Assembly: GCA_963698275.1 (NCBI GenBank)
Contig: CAVOQE010000003.1
Span: 141,272 to 205,271, forward strand
Direction: 5' to 3'
DNA: 64,000 nt
From: Anderseniella sp963698275
GTDB lineage: Bacteria; Pseudomonadota; Alphaproteobacteria; Rhizobiales; Aestuariivirgaceae
The notes under the pieces were generated by a model. That model saw only the letters and a list, made by a program, of their open reading frames with translations. It did no database searches and had not been told where the DNA came from. Both the position numbers and the translations under genes were made by a program. Below, piece by piece: positions 17,273 to 26,169 of this stretch (its first letter is position 1; every line of letters begins with the position of its first letter).

Positions 17273-18280
17273 ATGGCGGTACGCGTTGCTATCAACGGAT
17301 TTGGTCGCATTGGGCGCAACATCTTGCGCGCCATTGCAGAAGCGGGACGCAAGGACATAAAGGTCGTTGCGATCAATGATCTGGGCCCGGTGGAAACCAA
17401 TGCCCATCTGCTGCGCTTCGACAGTGTGCACGGCAAGTTTCCCGGCACCGTCAAGGTCAAGGGCGATCAGATCAACTGTGGCACCGGCTGGATTAAGGTA
17501 ACCGCCGAGCGCGACCCGTCCAAGCTGCCCTGGAAAGAAATCGGCGTTGATGTGGCGATGGAGTGCACCGGCATTTTCACCTCGCGTGATGCTGCTGCAG
17601 CGCACCTGACGGCAGGCGCCAGGGAGGTGTTGATTTCCGCGCCTGGTGCAAATGCCGACATGACAGTGGTTTACGGCGTGAACCATGACCAGCTTACCGG
17701 CAAGCACAAGGTGGTCTCCAACGCGTCATGCACCACCAACTGCCTGGCACCGGTGGCCAAGGTGCTGAATGATGCGTTTGGTATCGAGCACGGCTTCATG
17801 ACCACCATTCATTCCTACACCGGCGATCAGCCGACACTGGATACCATGCACAAGGATCTGTACCGGGGCCGCGCGGCTGCAGTGTCGATGATCCCGACCT
17901 CCACCGGCGCGGCCAAGGCCGTCGGCCTTGTGCTGCCGGAACTGAACGGCAAGCTCGACGGCGTGGCCATTCGGGTGCCGACACCCAATGTGTCGGTGGT
18001 CGACCTGAAGTGCGTCATGTCCAGACCGGTCACGGTTGAACAGGTCAATCGCGCCATGATCAAGGCTTCCAGGGGTGACCTGAAGGGCATCCTGGGCGTC
18101 ACCGATCAGCCCAATGTGTCGATCGATTTCAATCATGACCCGCATTCTTCAATCCTGCATCTCGATCAGACCAAGGTGATGGACGGCACGCTGGTGCGGG
18201 TGATGAGCTGGTATGACAATGAGTGGGGCTTCTCCAACCGCATGTCCGATACCGCAATCGCCCTGCACAAGGCGAAGTGA
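17273..18280 (+). CDS. gap: Glyceraldehyde-3-phosphate dehydrogenase, type I
   Basis: 335 residues. The N-terminal NAD fold is VAINGFGRIGRN; the catalytic Cys lies in SNASCTTNC near residue 150; a His-bearing THSYTGDQ block and the C-terminal SWYDNEWGFSNRM follow. It converts glyceraldehyde 3-phosphate to 1,3-bisphosphoglycerate. The ATG at 17273 is preceded by CGGAGATC. It is followed after seven bases by rpe, so the pair serves glycolysis and pentose phosphate (or Calvin cycle) flow. Confidence 0.96.
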   Translation: MAVRVAINGFGRIGRNILRAIAEAGRKDIKVVAINDLGPVETNAHLLRFDSVHGKFPGTVKVKGDQINCGTGWIKVTAERDPSKLPWKEIGVDVAMECTGIFTSRDAAAAHLTAGAREVLISAPGANADMTVVYGVNHDQLTGKHKVVSNASCTTNCLAPVAKVLNDAFGIEHGFMTTIHSYTGDQPTLDTMHKDLYRGRAAAVSMIPTSTGAAKAVGLVLPELNGKLDGVAIRVPTPNVSVVDLKCVMSRPVTVEQVNRAMIKASRGDLKGILGVTDQPNVSIDFNHDPHSSILHLDQTKVMDGTLVRVMSWYDNEWGFSNRMSDTAIALHKAK

Positions 18281-18286
18281 TAAGTC

Positions 18287-18961
18287 ATGGCGCGCCCCAT
18301 ACTCATTTCACCGTCGATCCTGTCGGCAGATTTTGCCAGGCTGGGAGACGAGGTGCGCGCCATTGACGAACAGGGTTGCGACTGGGTGCATGTCGATGTG
18401 ATGGACGGGCATTTTGCGCCCAACATCACCATCGGCCCGATGATCGTGAAAGCCATCCGGCCGGTGACCAAAAAGGTGCTCGACGTACACCTGATGATCA
18501 CCCCGGCAGACCCGTTCATCGCAGCTTTTGCCGAGGCCGGTTCCGACATCATCACGGTTCATGCCGAAGCGGGCCCGCATCTTGATCGCACGCTGCAGTT
18601 GATCAGGTCGCTTGGGAAAAAGGCCGGGGTGTCACTCAACCCGTCGACACCGGAAAACGTGATCGAGTATGTGCTCGACAAGCTCGACCTCATATTGGTC
18701 ATGACGGTCAACCCGGGTTTCGGCGGACAGGCCTTCATTCCTGAAATGGCAACCAAGATCGCCCGCATCAAGGATATGGTCGGCGACCGCGACATCCATA
18801 TTGAAGTGGATGGCGGCATCAGTGAGAAAACGGCCGGCATCGTCGCCGCCGCAGGTGCGGATGTTCTGGTGGCCGGTTCTGCTGTTTACCAGAACAATGA
18901 TCCGGCCAGATACGGTGCCAACATGGACGCCATTCGCACTGCTGCGGTCTCCGCGATTTAG
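18287..18961 (+). CDS. rpe: Ribulose-phosphate 3-epimerase
   Basis: 224 residues, full length. Metal and catalytic residues are seen in ISPSILSADFARL, WVHVDVMDGHFAPN, LDVHLMI, MTVNPGFGGQAFI and IEVDGGIS. It interconverts ribulose 5-phosphate and xylulose 5-phosphate. It lies seven bases after gap and immediately before a block of palindromic repeats. Confidence 0.97.
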   Translation: MARPILISPSILSADFARLGDEVRAIDEQGCDWVHVDVMDGHFAPNITIGPMIVKAIRPVTKKVLDVHLMITPADPFIAAFAEAGSDIITVHAEAGPHLDRTLQLIRSLGKKAGVSLNPSTPENVIEYVLDKLDLILVMTVNPGFGGQAFIPEMATKIARIKDMVGDRDIHIEVDGGISEKTAGIVAAAGADVLVAGSAVYQNNDPARYGANMDAIRTAAVSAI

Positions 18962-18964
18962 TTG

Positions 18965-19279
18965 GGGTTTATATCGCTCACGCCAGCAGCCTGACGGCTG
19001 CAGCTTCTTTTGTGGTCGAACCGCTTGTCCGCCTTCGGCTGGCCGTTCTCCGATCCTGAACAACCGTTTTTTACCTTCGTCATTCCCGCGAAAGCGGGAA
19101 TCCATACTTGGCGGCATACAGCGCACTTGCTGGCATTGGATCCCCGTTTTCACGGGGATGACGCTGGTGATGAGCACCTCCGAAGCACGAAAGTGCTGAG
19201 GCAAGCGCGACCGCGCGCCGCACGAAGTGCGCCCCCGCGGAGCGCAGCCGTCAGGCTGCTTGCGTGAGCGATATAAACC
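18965..19279. mobile_element. MITE-like element with 36-bp terminal inverted repeats
   Basis: The left end GGTTTATATCGCTCACGCCA and the mirrored right end (GCGTGAGCGATATAAACC) bound about 315 bases. Both arms continue with AGCAGCCTGACGGCTGC and its complement. Inside are two nested hairpins, CATTCCCGCGAAAGCGGGAATC near 19080-19103 and GGATCCCCGTTTTCACGGGGATGAC near 19138-19162, then a string of short palindromes (CACgaaaGTG, CGCacgaagtGCG, CGCggaGCG, AGCCgtcaGGCT). No protein of its own is convincing. It abuts the rpe stop. Its right part is repeated directly at 19311-19419 and in degenerate inverted form at 51117-51172. Confidence 0.7.
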
Positions 19280-19310
19280 AACCCGTTCTCGTACTTTGAA
19301 CAGCTATAGT

Positions 19311-19419
19311 GATGAACTCCTCCGAAGCACGCCAGTGCTGAGGCAAGGCCGACCGCGCGCCGCACGAAGTGCGCCCCCGCGGAGCGCAGCCGTCAGGCTG
19401 CTTGCGTGAGCGATATAAA
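19311..19419. repeat. Second copy of the 109-bp repeat at 19169-19277
   Basis: About 109 bases that match 19169-19277 almost base for base from GATGA, through the TCCGAAGCACG / GTGCTGAGGCAAG blocks, to the terminal GTGAGCGATATAAA. The two copies are direct repeats 142 bases apart (start to start). With a single duplicated unit and no array, it is not CRISPR. Confidence 0.85.
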
Positions 19420-19858
19420 TCCAAACCACGATAAGTTGTGCAACCAGACAACATCCATCAAGTCCATGCAGAAGGGCCACCCTGTTGCCAGAGCGGCCCT
19501 TCGCCATCAGCAGCGGCCTCAGCTTCAGTAGAGCCTGTAAAAAAGCTATCGGAACCGGGGGAAGCCCGACAACCACAGGTTGCTTCCAGCTATGTCCGCT
19601 GCGACAGTCGATGGTTCAAGATAAGGTGTTCCAGTCTACCAGACCCCCCAAGCAGAACGTGTTTCGCAAAGAATGGAAGAAGTTCAAAATTGCTATCTGC
19701 GACTTCTCATACGGAAGTAGTATATAACGGCGAAATTGAACTGACCAGATGTAATATTTACTAACCGATTAATCCAGCTGGCTTATTTGCAAGCACTTGC
19801 CTGGAAAACCAACAAGTTTACCGTGGGGAATAAATACACAAGGTCAAAATAGTATACT
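19420..19858. other. Intergenic stretch with one strong hairpin; function unknown
   Basis: About 440 bases without a convincing gene, between the repeat block and hisG. An eight-base perfect stem GAAGGGCC / GGCCCTTC (19471-19478 and 19495-19502) encloses a 16-base loop. There is no T-run after it on either strand, so it is not a canonical terminator. The right part (19650-19858) is AT-rich. A structured small RNA is possible, but no known RNA family motif was recognised. Confidence 0.4.
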
Positions 19859-20551
19859 CTAGATTGCCAGCTCGAGGCGGTTCTTGAGATTTTGCACAAC
19901 GGGTCGCGTCAGGGTCTCGCACCTTGCCGCCAGTATCGCCTCGGATTTGAGGATCAGGCCGTCATCCAGAACTTTCAGCCGGTTGGCCTTCAATGTGGAG
20001 CCGGTGGTGGTGATGTCGACAATGATCTCGGCCGATCCGGATGCCGGTGCGCCTTCCGTGGCCCCCAGGCTTTCGACAATGCGGTATCCCGTGACGCCAT
20101 TGTCGGCAAAGAAGCGCCTGGTCAAGCCCGTGTATTTCGTCGCTACCCGGAGTCTGCGCCCGTGGGTTTCATAAAATTCGGCCGCCACCTGATCCAGATC
20201 GCTGACAAACGCAACATCCAGCCAGCTTTCGGGTACCGCGATCACAACATCTGCCGGACCGAAGCCCAGCCGCAGCACCACATCCGCAATGGCCTCATTG
20301 GGCGCGATCGTCTCGCGCAGCAGGTCTTCGCCGGTGACACCCAGATCAACGGTACCGTCGCGCAGGGCCTGGGCGATTTCAGACGCTGACAGGAAAGCGA
20401 CATCAACGCCGGCGAGGCCTTTGACTTCGCCGCGATAGCCGCGTGCAGAGCCGGTGCGCACAATGTCGAAACCGGCGCGCGCAAACATGGTTTCGGCCAT
20501 TTCCCGCAACCGGCCCTTCGACGGCAGCGCGAGTGTGAGATTGCTGCTCAT
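19859..20551 (-). CDS. hisG: ATP phosphoribosyltransferase catalytic subunit, short form
   Basis: 230 residues, the short HisG form that lacks the C-terminal regulatory domain and needs HisZ. Visible blocks are LALPSKGRLREMAE, LRDGTVDLGVTGEDL, TKYTGLTRRFFA and the PRPP loop EIIVDITTTGSTLKANRL. It starts histidine synthesis from ATP and PRPP. It overlaps hisZ by four bases, consistent with equal production of the two subunits. Confidence 0.96.
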   Translation of the reverse strand: MSSNLTLALPSKGRLREMAETMFARAGFDIVRTGSARGYRGEVKGLAGVDVAFLSASEIAQALRDGTVDLGVTGEDLLRETIAPNEAIADVVLRLGFGPADVVIAVPESWLDVAFVSDLDQVAAEFYETHGRRLRVATKYTGLTRRFFADNGVTGYRIVESLGATEGAPASGSAEIIVDITTTGSTLKANRLKVLDDGLILKSEAILAARCETLTRPVVQNLKNRLELAI

Positions 20552-21717
20552 GAGGCCGCCTCGCTGGCCGATACCAGCCTGCTGGCATAGATGGCACAGC
20601 CGACAGCCGGTATCATGGCGTCGGCGCCTATATCCTTCAACATCGTGTCATAGCGCCCGCCACCGGCGATGGTTTCACTGGCGCCGTCCGCCAGTTGCCG
20701 GTCGATCTGAAAAACAAAGCCGGTATAGTACTCCAAAGAGCGGCCGAACACGGCGGCAAACTCCATGTCAGCGGTCTCCAGGCCGCACCTTTGTATCGCG
20801 TCGAAGCGCGCTTCGAACAGGTCGACGGCAGAGGCAAACTCGCTGCCGGTCTTTGCACCCAGTTGTTTCAGTTTCTGAACCGCCTGTAACGGCGGGCAGC
20901 GGATGGACAGATAGTCATCGATCAGGTTGGCATGGTCGCCGGACAAGGCAGGTTCGCTGCGGTCCAGGAGTTTTTCGGACAATCTGCCCGCCACCTGTTC
21001 AATGCTGCGCCCGGCGATCATTTCCAGCCCGTCGGCCTCGAGCCTGTGTTCGACGAAGGCAACAGCATCCAGCGGGCTGTCTGCCATCTCGTCAAGCAGG
21101 TCGGAGATCGACGTCCTGGCTTTTGGCGTCTTGCCGGTCAGCCGGTTGAGCAGATCGCGAAACGCGCGTGGCCGCCAGAACTGGCGCTTCAGGCTGGTGC
21201 GCCAGCGCTCCGGCATCTCTATTGAGGACAGCAGCGCGGTAAACAATCCAAGATCGCCGAGCTGGATGGCGTAACCCGACACGTTTGCTGCATCCAGTGC
21301 AGCCAGCGTCAGAGCCAGCGTTTCGGCATCATCATCGGCAACATTGCCGTCACCGAAAAGTTCAAGGCCAACCTGGTCAAACTCGCCTAAGCTTGTGTCT
21401 CCGGCTGTCTTTGAATGCCGGAACGCCTTGCCGGCATAGCAATATCGCGTTGCCGCCATCACATCGGCTGCCTGCTCCAGATGGTAGCGGCACGCCGGCA
21501 CCGTCAGGTCCGGCCGCAGGCACAGTTGTGCGCCTGACGGATCTGCAAACACATAGGTGCGTGACCTTATATGTTCGCCGGAGCGTTCCAGGAACACATC
21601 TGCCGGCTGGATGATGTCCGGTTCGATGTACTCCGCGCCGGCGGCTTCGAACACCTGCGTCATGGAGGCGTTCAGCGCATCGGTTGCGCGCCGCTGGGTT
21701 GAGGATTTACCGGTCAT
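20548..21717 (-). CDS. hisZ: ATP phosphoribosyltransferase regulatory subunit
   Basis: 389 residues related to the catalytic core of histidyl-tRNA synthetase but lacking the anticodon-binding domain. FEAAGAEYIEPDIIQPADVFL, LRPDLTVPACRYHLEQ and IAGGGRYDTML are the class II-like blocks. It forms the hetero-octamer with short HisG and gives histidine feedback. It lies between hisS (nine-base gap) and hisG. Confidence 0.93.
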   Translation of the reverse strand: MTGKSSTQRRATDALNASMTQVFEAAGAEYIEPDIIQPADVFLERSGEHIRSRTYVFADPSGAQLCLRPDLTVPACRYHLEQAADVMAATRYCYAGKAFRHSKTAGDTSLGEFDQVGLELFGDGNVADDDAETLALTLAALDAANVSGYAIQLGDLGLFTALLSSIEMPERWRTSLKRQFWRPRAFRDLLNRLTGKTPKARTSISDLLDEMADSPLDAVAFVEHRLEADGLEMIAGRSIEQVAGRLSEKLLDRSEPALSGDHANLIDDYLSIRCPPLQAVQKLKQLGAKTGSEFASAVDLFEARFDAIQRCGLETADMEFAAVFGRSLEYYTGFVFQIDRQLADGASETIAGGGRYDTMLKDIGADAMIPAVGCAIYASRLVSASEAAS

Positions 21718-21726
21718 CTGCTCAGC

Positions 21727-23187
21727 TCAACTCTCATGGCGCGCAAGGATGGTGCGAACTTCCGCGACCAGATCGGCTTCGGCTACTGAGACCTGCGCCG
21801 GTTGCTGTTCGACCCATTCTTCGCGGCTCTCAATGGCCTTGGCCGCTTCTGCCCCTGCGATCAGGTCCTTTAACTGCACCTGGCCGGCTGCGCGTTCATC
21901 ACCGCCCTGGATCACCGCCACCGCCGCGCCACGCCGGTCGGCATACTGCAACTGCTTGCCGAATTGTTTGGGATTGCCCTGATAAAGCTCGGCCCGAATT
22001 TTAGCATCGCGCAGTGCCTGGACCATCTTCTGATAGCGCCCAAGACTGTCTGCATCGCGGTCCATCACACAGACGACTACGGGTGCAGGCAGTGTTGAGG
22101 TTTCCAGCTTGCCAAGATTTTTCAGCGCGGTCATCAGCCGCGATACACCGATGGAAAACCCGGTTGCCGGTACCGCCTGTCCGGTGAAGCGCTGCACCAG
22201 TCCGTCATAGCGCCCGCCGCCTGCGACCGAACCGAACTGAACCGTCTCGCCCTTTTCGTTGGTGACGTCGAAGGTGAGTTCGCACTCGTAAACCGGCCCG
22301 GTATAGTATTCCAGGCCCCGCACCACGGACGGATCGATCTTGATGCGGGCCTCGTCATATCCGGCAGAGCGCACCAGGGTTTCGATCAGCTCAAGCTCGG
22401 CAACACCGTCATTTCCGTCAATGGCGACGCCTGAAATGTAGCTCATTACCTTGTCTGTCTGGGCCTCATCGAGCCCGGCACCCTTGGTGAAGTCGCCCGC
22501 ACCTTCTTTTCCGCCTTCCCAGCGCCCGTCGCCCAGCAACAGCTTCACGCCGTCGGCCCCGAACTTGTCCAGTTTGTCGATGGCGCGCAGCACCGACAGT
22601 CTTGTTCCGGCATGCTCATCGCCGCCAATGCCGATTGTCTCCATGACACCATCGAGCACCTTGCGGTTGTTGACGCGGACAACATAGTCGCCGCGCGCAA
22701 TGCCCAGTGCCTCCATCGTATCGGCCATCATCATGCACATTTCAGCGTCTGCCGTGACCGAAGGCGCACCAACGGTGTCGGCATCAAACTGCAAGAACTG
22801 GCGAAACCGCCCGGGGCCCGGTTTTTCATTGCGGAACACATAACCTGCCCGGTAGGTCCGGTAGGGCAGCTGAATGTCATTGATGTTCTGGGCGACATGC
22901 CTGGCCAGCGGTGCGGTCAGGTCGTAGCGCAGGCTCATCCACTGCTCGTCATCGTCCTGCAGCGAAAACACGCCTTCATTGGGCCGGTCGCTGTCCGGCA
23001 GAAACTTGCCGAGCGCATCGGTATATTCAAACATGGGCATTTCAACCGGATCAAAGCCATACAGCTCGAAGACAGCCTTGATTCTGGCAGTCATCTGCTC
23101 GACAGCGCGTATATCGCTGGCGGAGCGGTCGACGAAGCCACGCGGCTGCCGGGCTTTTGGCCGGTTTGGTTTTTTGTTTTTTGACAT
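21727..23187 (-). CDS. hisS: Histidyl-tRNA synthetase (alphaproteobacterial type)
   Basis: 486 residues from the ATG at 23187; a GTG at 23223 with an AAGG box is an alternative that adds 12 residues. Class II motifs: LRYDLTAPLARHVAQN, motif 2 YRAGYVFRNEKPGPGRFRQFLQFD, the histidine loop RGLEYYTGPVYE and motif 3 SVAGGGRYDGLVQRF. The C-terminal anticodon domain begins near PVVVCVMDRD. The motif 2 loop differs from the common bacterial RHERPQ.GR form, as in the alphaproteobacterial group whose tRNA-His lacks the usual G-1:C73 identity pair (established knowledge). It is the first gene of hisS-hisZ-hisG. Confidence 0.94.
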   Translation of the reverse strand: MSKNKKPNRPKARQPRGFVDRSASDIRAVEQMTARIKAVFELYGFDPVEMPMFEYTDALGKFLPDSDRPNEGVFSLQDDDEQWMSLRYDLTAPLARHVAQNINDIQLPYRTYRAGYVFRNEKPGPGRFRQFLQFDADTVGAPSVTADAEMCMMMADTMEALGIARGDYVVRVNNRKVLDGVMETIGIGGDEHAGTRLSVLRAIDKLDKFGADGVKLLLGDGRWEGGKEGAGDFTKGAGLDEAQTDKVMSYISGVAIDGNDGVAELELIETLVRSAGYDEARIKIDPSVVRGLEYYTGPVYECELTFDVTNEKGETVQFGSVAGGGRYDGLVQRFTGQAVPATGFSIGVSRLMTALKNLGKLETSTLPAPVVVCVMDRDADSLGRYQKMVQALRDAKIRAELYQGNPKQFGKQLQYADRRGAAVAVIQGGDERAAGQVQLKDLIAGAEAAKAIESREEWVEQQPAQVSVAEADLVAEVRTILARHES

Positions 23188-23336
23188 TGGCGGTTTCAGC
23201 AGCTTTGGGCGGTTCAGTGACACAAGGCCTGCCTTCTAGAACCTTTCCGGCACACCTTCAAGGCGGTTACTCATCTGCTTTTTACCCAAGGAGTGACTTG
23301 GCAAGGACACAAGCTTGGGGCAAACTCATCATCGTT

Positions 23337-23708
23337 ATGAGTGATCTTATGCAGGATGAAGTTATTCTCGAAGCCAATGACGCGTTTTACGCGGCATTCC
23401 GGCAGCGTGACTATCTCGCAATGGAAGCATTGTGGTCTCGGCAGGCGTCGGTGTCCTGCTATCATCCGGGCTGGCCCGGCATTACCGGGCGCGAAGAAGT
23501 GCTGGACAGCTGGTATTCCATTCTTGTTCTGGGCGACACGCCTGACATCAAGGTGAGCGATACCAGCATCATCCGCAACGGCAACACCGCACTTGTGTTC
23601 TGCACCGAGCAACTCGGCCAGGTGTCGCTGATCGCTACCAACACCTTCGTCGTCGAAGGTGACAACTGGCGCCTGGTGCATCACCAGGCAGCGCATTTGC
23701 CCAACTGA
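23337..23708 (+). CDS. SnoaL/NTF2-like protein (DUF4440-type ketosteroid-isomerase fold)
   Basis: 123 residues from the ATG at 23337. The pattern EANDAFYAAFRQRDYLAMEALWSRQASVSCYHPGWPGITGREEVLDSW...NTFVVEGDNWRLVHHQAAHLP is a complete alpha+beta cone of the NTF2-like superfamily. Such small proteins bind or isomerise hydrophobic ligands, and many have no known activity. It is divergent from hisS and lies upstream of the acyl-CoA ligase gene on the same strand, separated by 149 bases. Confidence 0.85.
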   Translation: MSDLMQDEVILEANDAFYAAFRQRDYLAMEALWSRQASVSCYHPGWPGITGREEVLDSWYSILVLGDTPDIKVSDTSIIRNGNTALVFCTEQLGQVSLIATNTFVVEGDNWRLVHHQAAHLPN

Positions 23709-23759
23709 CAGCCCGTCCGTGCCCATGCACTATTCCGCACTTGTCCTGCAACATGATGC

Positions 23760-23800
23760 AGGGTTAGGGTCCAGACTCCGGGGTCCGACCCCTGATTTTC
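23760..23800. repeat. Short GGGTCC...GACCC palindromic motif
   Basis: GGGTCCAGACTCCGGGGTCC followed by GACCCCTGATTTTC forms a small hairpin upstream of the ligase gene. A related sequence, CAGGGTCCAGACCCTATC, occurs at 36206-36224 upstream of lysS. They look like degenerate copies of one short dispersed repeat placed in 5-prime regions. A regulatory role is not shown. Confidence 0.4.
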
Positions 23801-23857
23801 ATGGCATTTTCAGCACGCCCGTAAAGAGGTGTGGCGAAGATATTAGGGAGACCGCTC

Positions 23858-25393
23858 ATGAGTGATCCATATCCATATAATGCCGCGCTGGACCTGGTGG
23901 ACAGGCACCTGGATGAAGGCCGCGAGGCCAAGGCGGCGTTTATTGACGACACGCGCGAGATCAGCTTTGGCGAACTGGCGGTCGCGACCCGGCGAGTGGC
24001 CAATGTACTTGATGGGCTGGGTATCGCGCGCGAAGCCAGGATTGCCGTGTTGATGCTCGACACGGTCGACTGGCCGGCAGTATTCGTGGGCGCCATGCGC
24101 ACCGGTGTCGTGCCGGTGGCGCTCAACACCCTGCTGACCACCGACCAGTACAAGTACATGCTGTCGGACAGCCGCTCGCAGGTCCTGTTTGTGTCTCATG
24201 CCCTGCTGCCGGCGGTTGAGCCGGTGCTTGGCGACCTGCCGTTCCTGAAGCACGTCATTGTGGTCGGCGGTGAAGCGGGTGACCATAAATCCTTCGAAAC
24301 GCTGATGGCGTCTGCAAGCGATGTGCATGAGGCGGCGGATACGTCATCTGATGAAGTGGCTTTCTGGTTGTACTCGTCCGGCTCGACCGGCCAGCCCAAG
24401 GGCGTGATGCACGTGCATTCCAGCCTGATGGATACGGCCAGAACCTATGGTGCCGGTACCCTTGGCATTTCCGAGAACGATGTGTGTTTTTCGGCCGCAA
24501 AATTCTTTTTCGCCTATGGGCTGGGGAATTCACTGACATTCCCGTTGTCAGTCGGGGCGACAACCGTCCTTTTGGCGGGGCGCCCGACGCCGCAGGCCGT
24601 GCAGGAAAAACTGCATGCCCATAGTGCGACCATGTTTTTCGGCGTGCCGACGCTTTATGCAGCCATGCTGGCCGACAAGGCGTGCACGCCCGAGACAGGG
24701 TCGGCCAAACTGGCAAAGTGCATATCTGCCGGTGAAGCCCTGCCTGCCGAAGTATCAGCCGGGTGGCACAAGCGGTTCGGGGTCGAGATATGGGATGGTA
24801 TCGGGTCGACGGAAATGCTGCATATTTTCCTGTCCAACGGGCCCGGTGCGCAAAAGCGCGGCACCACCGGCAAGGCCGTGCCGGGCTATGAATTGCGCCT
24901 GGTCGGGGAGAAAGGCGAGGACCTGCCTGCCGGCGAAATAGGCGAACTGCTGGTATGCGGCGCATCGTGCTGCAACGGCTACTGGAACAAGCGTGACAAG
25001 ACCCGCTCGACCTTCGAAGGCATCTGGGCCCGCACCGGCGACAAGTACATTCGCGATGCAGAAGGCTTCTACCAGTATTGCGGGCGCACCGACGACATGT
25101 TCAAGGTGTCCGGCATCTGGGTGTCGCCGTTTGAAGTGGAATCCGCCCTGGTCAGCCATGCAGCAGTGCTTGAGGCAGCCGTTGTTGCCCACGAGGACGA
25201 CGAGGGCCTGGTCAAGCCAAAGGCCTTCGTTGTGCTGAATGACGGCTATTCGGGTGATGGCCTGTTTGACGAGTTGAAGGATCACGTCAAGACGCAAGCC
25301 GGTGCCTGGAAATATCCGCGCTGGATCGAGTTCCTGCCGGACCTGCCGAAGACCGCGACCGGCAAGATCCAGCGCTTCAAGTTGCGTGCATGA
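23858..25393 (+). CDS. Benzoate-CoA ligase family protein (AMP-forming)
   Basis: 511 residues of the ANL superfamily. The P-loop YSSGSTGQPKGVMH lies near residue 178; AKFFFAYGLGNSLTFPLSVGATTVL is the aromatic-acid ligase block; GIGSTEMLHIFLSN, RTGDKYIRDAEGFYQYCGRTDDMFKVSG and the catalytic C-terminal TATGKIQRFKLR complete the domain. It activates benzoate or a hydroxybenzoate with ATP and CoA. The ATG at 23858 is preferred over a GTG at 23831. It overlaps the next gene by four bases. No benzoyl-CoA epoxidase or reductase genes are nearby, so the downstream route is unknown. Confidence 0.9.
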   Translation: MSDPYPYNAALDLVDRHLDEGREAKAAFIDDTREISFGELAVATRRVANVLDGLGIAREARIAVLMLDTVDWPAVFVGAMRTGVVPVALNTLLTTDQYKYMLSDSRSQVLFVSHALLPAVEPVLGDLPFLKHVIVVGGEAGDHKSFETLMASASDVHEAADTSSDEVAFWLYSSGSTGQPKGVMHVHSSLMDTARTYGAGTLGISENDVCFSAAKFFFAYGLGNSLTFPLSVGATTVLLAGRPTPQAVQEKLHAHSATMFFGVPTLYAAMLADKACTPETGSAKLAKCISAGEALPAEVSAGWHKRFGVEIWDGIGSTEMLHIFLSNGPGAQKRGTTGKAVPGYELRLVGEKGEDLPAGEIGELLVCGASCCNGYWNKRDKTRSTFEGIWARTGDKYIRDAEGFYQYCGRTDDMFKVSGIWVSPFEVESALVSHAAVLEAAVVAHEDDEGLVKPKAFVVLNDGYSGDGLFDELKDHVKTQAGAWKYPRWIEFLPDLPKTATGKIQRFKLRA

Positions 25394-26167
25394 TCGCGCC
25401 GGACGGGTATCTTGAGGTTGCAGGCCACAGGCTTGAAGCTCGTTTCATAGACGGACCTGGCGACCGGCCAGTGTTGATATTGCTGCATGAAGGGCTTGGA
25501 AGCGTCAGTCAATGGCGGGACTTTCCCGACCTGCTGGCAAGTGCCACGGGATGTGCGGTTCTGGTCTGGTCGCGGGCCGGATATGGCGCATCATCACCGG
25601 CACGCCTGCCGCGCCCGTTGACCTATATGCACGACGAGGCAACCGACGTGCTTCCCGGTATCATTGCACAATTGCAGGGCCGCGATCACGTACTGGTCGG
25701 CCATTCCGACGGGGCATCCATCGCAGCCATCTATGCCGGCAGCAAACCGCTTGCGGGCCTGAAAGGCCTGGTGCTGATGGCGCCGCACGTGTTTGTCGAG
25801 GATATCTCGATCGAAGGCATCAGAGCCGCCCGCGATGCCTGGGACGACAACCGATCTGCGGGAAAGGCTCGCACGCCACCACGGCGACAATGTCGACATC
25901 GCGTTTCTGGGATGGAACGACAGCTGGCTGCATCCCGGCTTCCGCGTCTGGGATATTACCGGCTTCCTGCCGTTAATCATCGTGCCGGTTTTGGCTGTAC
26001 AGGGCCGTGATGATGACTATGGAACACTGGACCAGCTTGACGCGATTGAACGGTCCTGCGGCGGCCCGGTCACGAAACTCATTCTCGATCGTTGCGGACA
26101 CGCGCCACAAAAGGACCAAACAGCCGCCGTACTGGACGCCATCTGCAGTTTCGTGACGGAGCTTTGA
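25390..26167 (+). pseudogene. Alpha/beta hydrolase, split by a frameshift
   Basis: The first frame (25390-about 25855) has LILLHEGLGSVSQW, LVWSRAGYGASSP and the nucleophile elbow VGHSDGASIA, placing Ser near residue 107. The second frame, one base on, runs about 25855-26167 with VPVLAVQGRDDDYGT (the Asp-bearing strand) and LDRCGHAPQKDQ (catalytic His). Together they make one complete 258-residue hydrolase with its full triad; the break is near GACGACAACCGATCTG (about 25846-25861). It is either a recent frameshift or a sequence error. The coupling to an aromatic-CoA ligase suggests a thioesterase or ester hydrolase serving the same pathway. Confidence 0.85.
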
Positions 26168-26169
26168 CC

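Noticed and set aside
19169..19419. Possible CRISPR array
   Set aside because: Only two direct units of 109 bases, far longer than CRISPR repeats, with internal palindromes and no spacer series or cas genes.
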